Of a stretch of DNA of 64,000 bases, positions 52,828-62,984 are shown in pieces. Position 1 is the stretch's first letter. Each line of letters begins with the position of its first letter. The position numbers and the translations under genes were made by a program. The stretch lies in contig NZ_JACSCY010000003.1 in NCBI RefSeq assembly GCF_014333615.1, forward strand, positions 248,001 through 312,000. The letters run 5' to 3'. The notes under the pieces were generated by a model. It saw only the letters and a list, made by a program, of their open reading frames with translations. It searched no databases and was not told the DNA's origin. Source of the stretch: Hymenobacter citatus (GTDB lineage: Bacteria; Bacteroidota; Bacteroidia; Cytophagales; Hymenobacteraceae).

Positions 52828-52860
52828 CTGATGTGCTGATGGGTTGAATGATTAAATAAG

Positions 52861-52957
52861 ACCGTCATTCCGAGCTTGTCGAGGAATCTCGCGTGCTGAC
52901 GACAGATAGTATCCAGCATTAGCACGCGAGATTCCTCGACAAGCTCGGAATGACGGT
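52861..52957. repeat. REPIN-like double hairpin, family A variant, perfect 37-bp arms
   Basis: Arms 52861-52897 and 52921-52957 are identical inverted copies. Compared with the 47.3 kb copy, TGCTGAGC has become TTCCGAGC and GAAGCA has become GAGGAA in both arms. The spacer is nearly the same (CGACAGATAGTATCCAGCA). Confidence 0.9.
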
Positions 52958-53053
52958 TTTATACACTACTCTGTCCCTCAACAATCTTTATATCAATAAA
53001 TAACTATATTTAATCAGCATATCCACTGATCAGCATACCAACACATCAAACCT

Positions 53054-54706
53054 ATGCGTCGTCGTGATTTTGTGGGGCTGACTGGTCTGGCGACCGGGGC
53101 CTTGTTTCTACCCTCGCTGCCGGGCTTCGGCGGCACGCCCGTAGAGGTAGAGCGCCTGCTGGAAGGCGTGGACATAGCGGTAAAAAAACGTCTGGCCGAT
53201 GCAGCGCTGAACGCGGCCAAATCTGCTGGAGCGAGCTACGCCGATGCGCGGGTAGGGCGCTACCTGAACCAGTACGTGTTCACCCGCGAGAAGCAGGTGC
53301 AGAACATCGTGAATACCGAAAGCTACGGGGTAGGCGTGCGTGTGCTGGTGAACGGCGCCTGGGGCTTTGCCGCAACCAACGACGTGAGCGAGGCCGCCGT
53401 GGCCCAGGCCGCCCGCGAGGCGGTAGCCATTGCCAAGGCCAACGCCAAAATTCAGAAAACACCGGTGCAGCTGGCGCCCCAAAAAGGCTACGGCGAGGTG
53501 AGCTGGAAAACGCCCATCGAGCAGAACGCGTTTGAGGTGCCGGTGAAGCAGAAAGCTGATTTTCTGCTGGCGGTGAATGCCAAGGCGATGGAAAACGGCG
53601 CGAGCTACGTGAATTCCAACCTGTTTCAGGTGAACGAGCAGAAGTACTTTGCCAGCACCGACGGCTCCTATATTGACCAGGACATCCATCGCATCTGGCC
53701 GACCTTCGATGTGACGGTGGTGGACCGCGCCTCGGGCAAATTCCGCTCACGCGACTCGCTGGGCACTTCCATGGGACTGGGCTACGAGTACCTCACGCCC
53801 AAGGCCAGCGAGAAAATAGCCGGTCCGGCTGGCACGGGCACCGTGGGCTACAAGATGCGCTACGACATGCTGGAAGACGCCGCCCTGGCCGCCAAGCAGG
53901 CCAAAGCCAAGCTCACGGCCAAAAGCGTCGTGCCCGGCAAGTACGACTTGGTGCTCGACCCCGACCACCTGGGCCTGACCATTCACGAGTCGGTAGGGCA
54001 CCCGCTGGAGCTGGACCGCGTGCTGGGCTACGAGGCCAACTACGCTGGCACCTCGTTCGCTACCCTCGACAAGCTGAAATCAGGCAACTTCAAGTACGGC
54101 TCGCCGGCCGTAACCATCGTGGCTGATAAGCTGCAACCCGGTACGCTGGGAGCGGTGGGCTACGACGACGAAGGCGTGAAAACCGGCGAGTGGGACCTGA
54201 TTAAAAACGGCGTGCTGGTGAACTACGAGAAAATCCGCGACCAGGCCGGGGTAGTGGGCCAGGACCATTCCGACGGCTGCTGCTACGCCGACTCCTGGAG
54301 CAACGTGCAGTTTCAGCGCATGCCCAACGTGAGCCTGCGCCCCAGCGCCAAGAAAATGAGCGTGGACGATATGATAAAAGGCGTCGACAAGGGCATTTAC
54401 ATTGTGGGTGCCGGCTCCTACTCCATCGACCAGCAGCGCTACAACTTCCAGTTCGGCGGCAAGCTGTTCTACGCCATCGAGAAGGGCAAAATCACCGGCC
54501 AGATTGAGGACGTGGCCTACCAGTCGAACACCCAGGAGTTCTGGAACAGCTGCGCCGCCACCTGCGACCAGTCGGACTACCGCTTCCTGGGCACCTTCTT
54601 TGACGGCAAAGGCCAGCCCCCACAGATTTCGGCCGTCAGCCACGGTTCCAGCACCACGCGGTTCAATGGGGTGAATGTGATTAATACGGCCCGGAAGATC
54701 GGGTAG
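53054..54706 (+). CDS. tldD: TldD-family metalloprotease with Tat signal, copy 3
   Basis: A 550-residue paralogue with an ATG start and RRRDFVGLTGLATGALFLPSLPGFG as the twin-arginine signal. It has HESVGHPLELD as the zinc motif and FWNSCAATCDQSDYR near the end. It differs from the other two copies most in the first 100 mature residues (VEVERLLEGVDIAVKK, NQYVFTREKQVQNIVNTESYGVGVRVLVNGAWG) and in a short insertion ATLDKLKSGNFKYGSP. Its UAG stop (54704-54706) is inside the left arm of a family C element, and tldE copy 2 follows that element. Confidence 0.88.
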   Translation: MRRRDFVGLTGLATGALFLPSLPGFGGTPVEVERLLEGVDIAVKKRLADAALNAAKSAGASYADARVGRYLNQYVFTREKQVQNIVNTESYGVGVRVLVNGAWGFAATNDVSEAAVAQAAREAVAIAKANAKIQKTPVQLAPQKGYGEVSWKTPIEQNAFEVPVKQKADFLLAVNAKAMENGASYVNSNLFQVNEQKYFASTDGSYIDQDIHRIWPTFDVTVVDRASGKFRSRDSLGTSMGLGYEYLTPKASEKIAGPAGTGTVGYKMRYDMLEDAALAAKQAKAKLTAKSVVPGKYDLVLDPDHLGLTIHESVGHPLELDRVLGYEANYAGTSFATLDKLKSGNFKYGSPAVTIVADKLQPGTLGAVGYDDEGVKTGEWDLIKNGVLVNYEKIRDQAGVVGQDHSDGCCYADSWSNVQFQRMPNVSLRPSAKKMSVDDMIKGVDKGIYIVGAGSYSIDQQRYNFQFGGKLFYAIEKGKITGQIEDVAYQSNTQEFWNSCAATCDQSDYRFLGTFFDGKGQPPQISAVSHGSSTTRFNGVNVINTARKIG

Positions 54707-54814
54707 GGGCGCCTTGCAGGCGCCCGTCGTTGAACGGTACCGCTTGTTTTCCTACCCTATTTATCCAGCCAGCAACAACATCAGCAACGACGGGCGCGTG
54801 CAACGCGCCCCTAC
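54703..54814. repeat. REPIN-like double hairpin, family C
   Basis: Left arm 54703-54732 (GGGCGCC-TTGCA-GGCGCCC), right arm 54785-54814 (GGGCGCG-TGCAA-CGCGCCC). Two bases differ between arms, yet each arm remains self-complementary. Spacer edges are CGTCGTTGAACG and CATCAGCAACGACG. Confidence 0.87.
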
Positions 54815-54825
54815 CTTTCTACCCC

Positions 54826-56151
54826 ATGGCAATCCTCTCCCAAGAACAAGCCCAGGCCATTCTGCAAAAGGTCCTCAGCTTTAGCACCGCCGACGAGTGC
54901 CAGGCTACCCTTTCGGGCCGCTCGGCGGGCAACATCCGCTACGCCCGCAACGCCGTGAGCACGGCCGGAAAGTCCGATAACGTGTCGCTGGCGGTGGAGT
55001 CGCGGTTTGGCAAACGCGCGGGCGTGGCTACCTGCAATCAGTTTGATGATGCTACCCTGAAACGCTGCGTGCAGCGGGCCGAGGAAACCGCCCGGCTCGC
55101 GCCCGAAGACCCCGAATACATGCCGCTGCTCGGGCCGCAACAGTACCTCACGCCCAACGCCTTTGCCGCCAGCACCGCCGCTGATACGGCAGACGCCCGC
55201 GCCCAAGCCGCCGCCGACAGCATCGCGCTGTGCGAAGCGCGCAAGCTCACGGCCGCGGGTTTCCTGGAAAACAGCAGCAGCTTCCGGGCCCTGCGCAACA
55301 GCAAGGGCCTGCAAGCCTACCAGCCCGATACATACGTCGATTTTTCGGTGACGGTGCGCACGGCCGACGGCCTGGGCTCGGGCTACGCCGTGGCCGATTT
55401 CACGGATGTGAAGCAGTTCGATGCAAAGGTGCTGACGGAGCGCGCCGCCAGCAAAGCGGCCGGTTCGGTGGGCGCCCGCGCCATCGAGCCGGGCAAGTAC
55501 ACCGTGATTCTGGAACCGGCCGCGCTGGTATCGGACGAAGGCCTGCTCAACAACCTGATGTACTCGCTCGACGCCCGCTCGGCCGACGAGGGCCGCTCGT
55601 TTCTGAGCAAAAAAGGCGGTGGTACGAAAAAGGGTGAAAAGCTCTTTGATGAGCGCGTGACCATCTACACCGACCCTACCAACCCCGCCGCGCCCAGCAG
55701 CGTGTTCGACGGCGAAGGCCTGCCCGTGAAGCGCATCAACTGGATTAACAAAGGCAAGGTCGACAACCTGTACTACTCGCGCTACTGGGCCCAGAAAAAC
55801 AACGTAGCCCCTACCCCCTTCCCCGGCAACTTCATCATGGAAGGCGGCACGCAAAGCTTGGAGGAGATGATCAAAAGCACTCAGAAAGGCATTTTGGTAA
55901 CGCGCCTGTGGTACATCCGTGGCGTAGACCCGCAAACGCTCCTGTTCACCGGCCTCACCCGCGACGGTACGTTTTACATCGAAAACGGCCAGGTGAAGTT
56001 CCCGGTGAAAAACCTGCGCTTCAACGAGTCGCCGGTGATTATGCTGAATAACCTGGAAACCATTGGCAAGCAGCAGCGCCTAGGCGGTAACTTGGTGCCG
56101 CCGCTCAAGATCCGGGACTTCACGTTCACGAGTCTGTCGGACGCCGTGTAG
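54826..56151 (+). CDS. tldE: TldE/PmbA-family partner protein, copy 2
   Basis: A 441-residue paralogue of the gene at 49353. The ATG at 54826 restores the [30 protein letters not shown] start; the longer reading is translated repeat. All landmarks are kept: [69 protein letters not shown] and the end [20 protein letters not shown]. No signal peptide and no HExxxH motif. With two TldE and three TldD proteins, at least two distinct heterodimers could form. A good terminator follows the gene and closes the cluster. Confidence 0.88.
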   Translation: MAILSQEQAQAILQKVLSFSTADECQATLSGRSAGNIRYARNAVSTAGKSDNVSLAVESRFGKRAGVATCNQFDDATLKRCVQRAEETARLAPEDPEYMPLLGPQQYLTPNAFAASTAADTADARAQAAADSIALCEARKLTAAGFLENSSSFRALRNSKGLQAYQPDTYVDFSVTVRTADGLGSGYAVADFTDVKQFDAKVLTERAASKAAGSVGARAIEPGKYTVILEPAALVSDEGLLNNLMYSLDARSADEGRSFLSKKGGGTKKGEKLFDERVTIYTDPTNPAAPSSVFDGEGLPVKRINWINKGKVDNLYYSRYWAQKNNVAPTPFPGNFIMEGGTQSLEEMIKSTQKGILVTRLWYIRGVDPQTLLFTGLTRDGTFYIENGQVKFPVKNLRFNESPVIMLNNLETIGKQQRLGGNLVPPLKIRDFTFTSLSDAV

Positions 56152-56174
56152 GGCACAGAAATTGCACTTTGCAG

Positions 56175-56208
56175 CACCCGTAGCCACTGTTGCTACGGGT
56201 GTTTTTTT
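56175..56208 (+). terminator. Rho-independent terminator of the tldD/tldE cluster
   Basis: The stem CACCCGTAGC/GCTACGGGTG with a 7-base loop is followed by a run of seven T, starting 24 bases after the stop of tldE copy 2. Confidence 0.9.
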
Positions 56209-56232
56209 GTATATACTGTTGTCTACTGCTTC

Positions 56233-56904
56233 GTGAAATTATTCCCTACCCTTGTCCTGCTTCTTGCGTGTACATTGCCTTTTTCCACGCATGCGCAAAC
56301 GGTTCCTGATACCGCTGCCATGGAAACCAGCAAGCGCAGCAGCTTCGCGCCGGGCACCGTCACAACGCCGGAAGGACGTACTATCCACTTGTATTTGCCC
56401 CACTCGGTGAACGGGTTTGAAAAGTTTATCGACTTCTGCGAGACGCATCCCGAAGTACGCCCCTACCCCCAAACCAAGCACATCAGCGTAGACAAGATTC
56501 ACTGCATGACTGTGCGTGATCAATATTTTGAAACCCTACACAACAACGACGGCAAGAGCATGCGGATACTGGCCCCGCGGCTAGTGGCAGGGCCCGTAGA
56601 GTTGTTTAACTATGCAGAGGGTAAAAGTATCCCGCCCATCGTGCCGATTGCAGCCATTGCATCGATGGGAGCAGCTAGCACTGTGGTGCTTCTTGGCATC
56701 AACTATACCAGCAACCATTGGTACCTGCGCCGCAATGGGCAGCTGCTGGAAGTGAAGCGCAGCAAATTTACGGAGCAGGTAGCGGCGTATCTGCAAGATG
56801 CCCCAGAGCTGGCTCAAAAAGTAATGGCGCGCGCGAAAGGTTACCAGTATCAGGATATGCCGCAGACTATTGCGGAGTACAACTCGTTTCTAGCTGCTCA
56901 ATAA
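56233..56904 (+). CDS. Secreted hypothetical protein
   Basis: A 223-residue protein from GTG 56233 with a signal peptide (KLFPTLVLLLACTLPFSTHAQ). The middle part is mixed alpha/beta (TIHLYLPHSVNGFEKFIDFCETHPEVRPYPQTKHISVDKIHCMTVRDQYFETL). A hydrophobic segment lies near residues 137-156 (IPPIVPIAAIASMGAASTVVLLGINY), and a C-terminal helix region includes SKFTEQVAAYLQDAPELAQKVMARAKGYQYQDMPQTIAEYN. The look is of a Bacteroidota periplasmic or surface protein whose family I do not recognise. It starts shortly after the tldE terminator and is its own unit. Confidence 0.6.
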   Translation: MKLFPTLVLLLACTLPFSTHAQTVPDTAAMETSKRSSFAPGTVTTPEGRTIHLYLPHSVNGFEKFIDFCETHPEVRPYPQTKHISVDKIHCMTVRDQYFETLHNNDGKSMRILAPRLVAGPVELFNYAEGKSIPPIVPIAAIASMGAASTVVLLGINYTSNHWYLRRNGQLLEVKRSKFTEQVAAYLQDAPELAQKVMARAKGYQYQDMPQTIAEYNSFLAAQ

Positions 56905-56987
56905 CAGCTTTACTACCCCCGTCAGAACACTATATGGCCCGGAAACACGTGGTTCAGAGGCATTATTGTCAGTGTCGTTGAGCAGAA

Positions 56988-57653
56988 TTAATGCGCGAGG
57001 AAACGGTACGCCATATTTGTCTGGATAACCACGTTATTCAGTTTGCCGGGGTAGGGAGAGGATGCGCCACGGGTGTCAGAAAGTAGCCCGGCGTAAATGC
57101 GCATACCTACCTCAAAACCAGTGGATAGGGCCACGCCAAGGCCCACGATGGTGCCGAAATCGTAGCGGTGGTAGTGGTCTGTGGCACGACGGTCAAACGG
57201 AGTACCACCGGCTGGGTCGCGGTAGCTACTCAGAGGGCTTTCTTCGGTAAATCCCTTCTCGTGAGCACCCAATAAAATACTGCCCTGTGGTCCTAGTTCC
57301 ACATAGAACTTCCGCAAGTGCGCCCGTACCATAATAGGCACATTTAGATAAGATAATCCTACCTGGTACGTAGCGGCACCGGCCTGCATAGGGGCATCGT
57401 AGTCTACTACCGACAGGTTGGTGCGTTGCCGACTGAACTGTACCTCCGGCACCAACGAAATACGCTCCGAAATTCTCCGCTCATAGAACACGCCTACTTG
57501 ATACCCAATCCGCCCATCTGCCTCAGCGTAGTAAGATTTTTGTTTCCTGCTTTCTGCCAGAGAAGCATAGTTGGCGCCGGCTCGAACACCAAATTGCGCC
57601 TCAGCAGCGGTGGCCACCAGCAACCCGGACATTGATAATAACAGTAATTTCAT
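56988..57653 (-). CDS. PorT-like outer-membrane beta-barrel protein
   Basis: A 221-residue protein with a signal peptide (residues 1-19, ending AEA). It shows the usual eight-strand, porin-family pattern (outer-membrane protein beta-barrel, PF13568 type): AQFGVRAGANYASL, GYQVGVFYERRISERISLVPEVQFSRQRTNL, LNVPIMVRAHLRKFYVELGPQGSILLGA and DFGTIVGLGVALSTGFEVGMRIYAGLLSD. Such proteins are common, poorly characterised outer-membrane barrels. A sister gene with the same plan lies directly upstream at 57806-58423 on the same strand, but a strong terminator stands between them. Confidence 0.8.
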   Translation of the reverse strand: MKLLLLSMSGLLVATAAEAQFGVRAGANYASLAESRKQKSYYAEADGRIGYQVGVFYERRISERISLVPEVQFSRQRTNLSVVDYDAPMQAGAATYQVGLSYLNVPIMVRAHLRKFYVELGPQGSILLGAHEKGFTEESPLSSYRDPAGGTPFDRRATDHYHRYDFGTIVGLGVALSTGFEVGMRIYAGLLSDTRGASSPYPGKLNNVVIQTNMAYRFLAH

Positions 57654-57744
57654 AGCATTCGCACTTGCTGTAGACAGTAATACCTTCTAAAACGAATCGT
57701 TATCAACATATTGATATCCAGCACATTACACCAAAATACACGCA

Positions 57745-57801
57745 AATAAAATAGCGAGGATAACACGAAGCATAGCTCCGCGTTATCCTCGCTATTTTAT
57801 T
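57745..57801 (-). terminator. Perfect 20-bp terminator stem
   Basis: AATAAAATAGCGAGGATAAC (57745-57764) pairs perfectly with 57782-57801. It is placed 4 bases after the end of the minus-strand barrel gene. The A/T-rich outer stem would give a T-run on either strand. Confidence 0.85.
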
Positions 57802-57805
57802 CCTA

Positions 57806-58423
57806 CTAATGCCCCAGCTGCAACGCCACGTAGCCCTGAAACACGCGGTTTTTGAGGCGGGCATCGTTCACGCCGGTAAGGTTGTCTACGTCATTTATGT
57901 CGTTGAGGCCTGCGTTGAAACGGGCGCCGATGAGCAGGGCCGAAAACTTCAGCCCTACCCCGGCGCACAGGCTGAAGTCGCCGCGCTTGAAGTCGCCGGT
58001 AGCGCCGCGCTTGTAATCTTCATAAGATGCGGCGCCGCCTGTGCCTTGCACACGCTGGGTACCGTCTTTGGTAGCGTCGAGGAGGAAAGAGAACTGCGGA
58101 CCTGCTTCCACGAATAGCGGCCCTACGTGCACCTTGGCTAGCACCGGCACTGTGAAGTAGTGCATTTTGGTGTCGAAGTCCTCAAACTGACTCTTGATGT
58201 TGCCGCCCTGCGATGAGTACAGCAGCTCCGGCTGTACCGATAGCGGCCCGATCAATTTGGCCTCGTAGAACACACCCGCGTGGTAGGAGGTCTTGTAGCT
58301 GGTGCTCCCGTCGATGTTTTCGCCATTGAGCACGGATTGGTTGATGCCTGCTTTCACGCCGAGTTGGGCGTAGGCCCCGCTACTCAGCAGCAGGCCAAAC
58401 AGGAGGAAGAAAAATTGTTTCAT
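57806..58423 (-). CDS. PorT-like outer-membrane beta-barrel protein
   Basis: A 205-residue protein with a signal peptide ending AYAQ. The same barrel family as the gene at 56988: LGVKAGINQSVLNGENIDGSTSYKTSYHAGVFYEAKLIGPLSVQPELLYSSQGG, FTVPVLAKVHVGPLFVEAGPQFSFLLDA and GDFSLCAGVGLKFSALLIGARFNAGL, ending LQLGH. It is an eight-strand-type outer-membrane barrel without known ligand. The two barrel genes are probably old duplicates; identity between them is low apart from strand ends. Confidence 0.8.
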   Translation of the reverse strand: MKQFFFLLFGLLLSSGAYAQLGVKAGINQSVLNGENIDGSTSYKTSYHAGVFYEAKLIGPLSVQPELLYSSQGGNIKSQFEDFDTKMHYFTVPVLAKVHVGPLFVEAGPQFSFLLDATKDGTQRVQGTGGAASYEDYKRGATGDFKRGDFSLCAGVGLKFSALLIGARFNAGLNDINDVDNLTGVNDARLKNRVFQGYVALQLGH

Positions 58424-58687
58424 GGTAGGTGAAGCGTGTTTGTTACAGTTTTAGAGTGAAGCTGTTTCCTTAAACGTTAGCTGGGCCGCGCAGTATATCT
58501 GGCAGCTTATTATTTTGGCAACTGCTGGGCTTCAGACCTTGACTCAATCCCGCGAAGTGCCATTCGTTGCAATGCTAATCAGGTTTTTTTGCGTTTTTAG
58601 CAAAAACCGATGCCACCTTCTGCTGGCTTGCCGCGTCCTTGCCTCGGTTTCTACCCTTGCCATTCTCCATTATTAATTTTCAACTGA

Positions 58688-59311
58688 TTGCCTACCCCCT
58701 TCACGTTTGTGCGGCTCAGCTACCACTCCGGCGACTGGGATGCCGTGGATGAGCGCATGCCTAGCAACCTGCTGCACTCACTGGTGCAGTACACCACAGT
58801 GCCCGTCGACCAGAAGGAGAAAGTAGTGGCGCTGGACTCGGCGGAGCTGTTTCGCTATCCGTTTTGCTACCTCTCGGGGCACCGGTTGGTGCAGTTCAGC
58901 GAGGCCGAAAAGAAGAACTTCACGCAGTACGTGCGCAACGGCGGCTTCGTGTTCGTCGACGACTGCAACCACGACATCGACGGGCTGTTTGCGCGCTCTT
59001 TTGAGGAGCAGATGCGCGTGTGCTTTGGGGCGGGCGCGCTCAAGAAGCTGCCTAAAACGCACCCCATCTACTCGCAGTTTTTCAAGTTTCCGGACGGCCC
59101 GCCGCCTACCGGCTTCGAGCTGAACGGCTGGGGCGACGACCTTGTGCACGACTACCTGAAAGGCGTGGAAACCAACGGCCGCCTGGGCGTGCTCTACTCC
59201 AATAAAGACTACGGCTGCGAGTGGGATTATGACTTCCGCAACAAGCGCTTTCTAGCCGAGGACAACACCAAGTTCGGCGTCAATATCTTGCTGTATGCCC
59301 TCACGGCTTGA
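58688..59311 (+). CDS. DUF4159 domain protein
   Basis: A 207-residue protein; TTG at 58688 is the best start, since PTPFTFVRLSYHSGDWDAVDERMPSNLLHSLVQYTTV is the beginning of the domain. It has the family's glutaminase-amidotransferase-like fold signs: LFRYPFCYLSGHRLVQFSEAEKKNFTQYVRNGGFVFVDDCNHDIDGLFARSFEEQM and LPKTHPIYSQFFKF. No catalytic Cys triad is obvious. DUF4159 genes usually stand with moxR, DUF58 and BatA genes in Bacteroidota, as here. The cluster is thought to assemble or insert envelope proteins and to support stress tolerance; the specific role is unknown. Confidence 0.85.
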   Translation: MPTPFTFVRLSYHSGDWDAVDERMPSNLLHSLVQYTTVPVDQKEKVVALDSAELFRYPFCYLSGHRLVQFSEAEKKNFTQYVRNGGFVFVDDCNHDIDGLFARSFEEQMRVCFGAGALKKLPKTHPIYSQFFKFPDGPPPTGFELNGWGDDLVHDYLKGVETNGRLGVLYSNKDYGCEWDYDFRNKRFLAEDNTKFGVNILLYALTA

Positions 59312-59411
59312 GCTGATGGCTGATGGCTGTTGGCCGTTAGCTTTTTTGCCCTACTTCAACATCATTTTCCAAGACAAAAGCTAGCAGCTAACAGCCATCA
59401 GCTAACAGCTC
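59311..59411. repeat. Family F inverted repeat
   Basis: Arms of the AGCTGATGGCTGATGGCTG type at 59311-59342 and 59380-59411, each made of short overlapping AGCT/GGCT words. The element starts on the last base of the DUF4159 stop codon. Confidence 0.75.
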
Positions 59412-59419
59412 AAAAATCC

Positions 59420-60393
<974 letters not shown>

Positions 60394-60397
<4 letters not shown>

Positions 60398-60489
60398 GGG
60401 CGCCTTGCAGGCGCCCGTCGTTGAACGACGACGGGCGGTATTTCCACCTCCAACATCAGCAACGACGGGCGCCTGCAAGGCGCCCCTAC
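60394..60489. repeat. REPIN-like double hairpin, family C, perfect 30-bp arms
   Basis: Arms 60394-60423 and 60460-60489 are perfect inverted copies (GGGCGCC-TTGCA-GGCGCCC). The left end supplies the UAG stop of moxR (60395-60397). The spacer includes GTTGAACGACGACGGGC and CAACATCAGCAACGACGG. Confidence 0.9.
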
Positions 60490-60499
60490 CCTCAACCGC

Positions 60500-61363
60500 A
60501 TGCTCAGCCCCGAACAACTCTACGCCCTGCGCAACCTACCCCTCGCTGCCAAGCAGGTGGCCGAGGGCTTTTTGCACGGCCAGCACTTGAGCCGGCGCCG
60601 GGGCGTGGGCATGGAGTTCAGCCAGTACCGCCCCTACCAGCCCGGCGACGACCTGCGCCGCCTCGACTGGCGCCTGGCCGCCCGCTCCGACCGCTACTAC
60701 ATCCGCGAGTCGGAGGTAGATACCAGCCTCACGGTGCACTTGCTGCTGGATGCCACCGCCAGCATGAACCACCGCGACGACAACGGCCTCAGCAAGCTCG
60801 ACTACGGCCGGCTGCTGCTGGCCGCGCTGGCCTACCTGGCCGTGAACCAGGGCGATGCCGTGGCCCTCACCATTCTGCGCCCCGATGGCCTGCAACACCT
60901 ACCGCCCCGCGCTGACCCCAGGCAACTCACGCGCATCTTTCATACCCTAGAAAATGCCACGGCCACCGGCCGCTTTCCGGCCGCGGCTGAGCTGGCCCCG
61001 CTCACGGCCCGGCGGCAGCGCGCCCTCACCATCTGCGTGAGCGATTTGTATGAGGAAGACGGGGAAATTGACACGCTGCTGACGCGCCTGCGCACCACCA
61101 GCGGCGAGGTGCTGCTACTGCACCTGCTGGCCCGCAACGAGCTGGACTTCACCTACCGCGGCGCTGTGACTTTCGAGGACCTGGAAACTGGCCGCACGCT
61201 GCAACTAAACGCCGATCAGCAACGCAGCGCCTGGCAGGAGCACCTGCACAGCTGGCTGCGTGAGGCCGCTACCCAGGCCCGCCGTCACGGCTTCGAATAT
61301 GCTCAACTGAGTACCGCCGAGCCGCTGGATCGGGCCCTACGCGAGTTTCTGAAACGACGGTAA
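60500..61363 (+). CDS. DUF58 protein with vWA-like fold
   Basis: A 287-residue protein. The signature VGMEFSQYRPYQPGDDLRRLDWRLAARSDRYYIRESE (about 35-72) is the DUF58 block. A MIDAS-like von Willebrand fold follows, with LLLDATASMNH (metal site DxTxSM near residue 85) and CVSDLYEEDGEIDTLL. It is cytosolic, with no membrane segment. DUF58 proteins are the usual clients of MoxR ATPases, which precede it. The BatA-type gene follows 37 bases later, so all are likely one operon despite the palindrome between moxR and this gene. Confidence 0.9.
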   Translation: MLSPEQLYALRNLPLAAKQVAEGFLHGQHLSRRRGVGMEFSQYRPYQPGDDLRRLDWRLAARSDRYYIRESEVDTSLTVHLLLDATASMNHRDDNGLSKLDYGRLLLAALAYLAVNQGDAVALTILRPDGLQHLPPRADPRQLTRIFHTLENATATGRFPAAAELAPLTARRQRALTICVSDLYEEDGEIDTLLTRLRTTSGEVLLLHLLARNELDFTYRGAVTFEDLETGRTLQLNADQQRSAWQEHLHSWLREAATQARRHGFEYAQLSTAEPLDRALREFLKRR

Positions 61364-61400
61364 TCATACGGGGCTTCCTTTTCTGACTTCCACTTCGCCT

Positions 61401-62984
61401 ATGCTTTCACTGCCTCTATCAGCGTTCCGCTTGTTGCACCCCACGGCTGGCCTGCTGGCGCTGCTGGGGTTGCTGGTGCCGCTGCTGGTTTACCTCTGGA
61501 ATCGGCGGCCCGCCCAGGTGGTGCAGGTAGGCAGCCTGCGCTGGCTGGAAACGGCCGCCAACCGCCGTTTGCGTCGCCTAAAGCCCGAGCAATTGCTGTT
61601 ATTTCTGTTGCGGGCCGCCGTGGTGGGTGTGCTGGCGCTGGCCGTAGCGGGCCTGAGCTGGCAGGAACCAGCGCCGCCCGTGCGGGGACAAGTGCTGCTC
61701 AGCCCCGACCTTCTGACCTCACCGGCCCTGGCCGCCGTGCGCCCCGGTATCGATTCGCTGCGCCGGCAAGGCTACGAGCTGCGCCAACTGCGGCGCGGCT
61801 TTCCGCGGGTGCCCGCCCGCACTTGGGCTAGCCTGGCTTCGCCTACCCCTTCGCTCACCGATTCGCTCCGGGCTCTGCTTCCGGCCGATAACCTGTGGAT
61901 GCGCGCCCAGCAAGCCGCCGACTCCTTCCCCAGCCGGCCGCTCCGCGTGTTTTCAACAGCAGCATTGCGGCGGTTCGAGGGGCCGCGCCCGGCACTACCA
62001 GCCAATCTACGCTGGCAGTTGGTGCCTACCCCCGACTCGGCCCGCTGGCTCCAGGCCGCGGCCTTAGTTGGCGCCGACAGTCTGCGCCTGCTGGTGGGAC
62101 GCAGTACCGAGGACGGCACCACCTTTCGCGGTCTGATGGTACGGCGCCCGGCCAACGGCGCCACGGTGCGGGTAGCGGGGCTGCCGGGTGTTTCCTACCA
62201 GACCAAAGCCAACGGCGCCCAGCTGCGCACAGCAGATTCTACCATGGTGCACGTGCGCGCTACCCCGGTGCGCGTGTGGTTGCTCACGGATGCCGCGTAC
62301 GCGTCGGAGGCTCGCTACTGGCGGGCGGCAGTACAGGCCGTATCTGTTGGGTTGGCGGCCCCATTGCAGCTTACGGCTGCTACCCAGGTGCCCACCGTTC
62401 CGCTGCCCGATGTGATTTTGTGGCTGAAAGATGCGCCGTTGCCCACTGCCTGGCAACAGACTGCCTTACCGGGTACGCAGGTGTGGCGGGTAGGGCGTGG
62501 GGGCGGCCAAGCTGTCGGCAGCACGTTTATTTCTACTAATACGCAAACGGCCGTTGCCATTCGGCGTCTCGATTCGCTGACAGTAACGACAGCCGAAACC
62601 GTGTGGCAGGACGCTGCGGGCAGGCCGCTCCTCACTCGGCAGGCCCTGGGCGCGGGCACACTGTATCACCTGCACACCCGGCTTTCACCTGGTTGGAGCG
62701 CTCTGGGCGAAAGTCCGGCCCTGCCGGCGCTGCTGCTGCCGCTGCTTCAGCCGCCTGTAGCGCCTATCCGTCTGCTCGCTCACGACCAGCGCACCCTCGA
62801 CCCACATCAGCTACTAACCACAGCCGCGCCGGCCGCTGCACCTGTTGCCACCGCTGATACCGCTCCGCCCGCCACCGATCTGCGGCCGTGGGTGGTGCTG
62901 GCGGCCTTGCTGCTGTTTGGGCTGGAGCGGCTGCTATCCTTGCGCACTGCCGGGCGTCCTCTCACTGCTACTGCTTCCATATGA
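61401..62984 (+). CDS. BatA N-terminal domain membrane protein
   Basis: A 527-residue protein. The N-terminus FRLLHPTAGLLALLGLLVPLLVYLWNRRPAQVVQVGSLRWLE is the BatA/aerotolerance N-terminal domain with the first membrane helix (about 15-33). A second helix lies at about 65-84 (LLLFLLRAAVVGVLALAVAGL). A large extracytoplasmic region follows, with no MIDAS motif visible, and a last helix near the end (WVVLAALLLFGLERLLSLRTAG). These proteins anchor the MoxR/DUF58 assembly in the membrane. It overlaps the next gene by an ATGA, so the two are translationally coupled. Confidence 0.85.
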   Translation: MLSLPLSAFRLLHPTAGLLALLGLLVPLLVYLWNRRPAQVVQVGSLRWLETAANRRLRRLKPEQLLLFLLRAAVVGVLALAVAGLSWQEPAPPVRGQVLLSPDLLTSPALAAVRPGIDSLRRQGYELRQLRRGFPRVPARTWASLASPTPSLTDSLRALLPADNLWMRAQQAADSFPSRPLRVFSTAALRRFEGPRPALPANLRWQLVPTPDSARWLQAAALVGADSLRLLVGRSTEDGTTFRGLMVRRPANGATVRVAGLPGVSYQTKANGAQLRTADSTMVHVRATPVRVWLLTDAAYASEARYWRAAVQAVSVGLAAPLQLTAATQVPTVPLPDVILWLKDAPLPTAWQQTALPGTQVWRVGRGGGQAVGSTFISTNTQTAVAIRRLDSLTVTTAETVWQDAAGRPLLTRQALGAGTLYHLHTRLSPGWSALGESPALPALLLPLLQPPVAPIRLLAHDQRTLDPHQLLTTAAPAAAPVATADTAPPATDLRPWVVLAALLLFGLERLLSLRTAGRPLTATASI

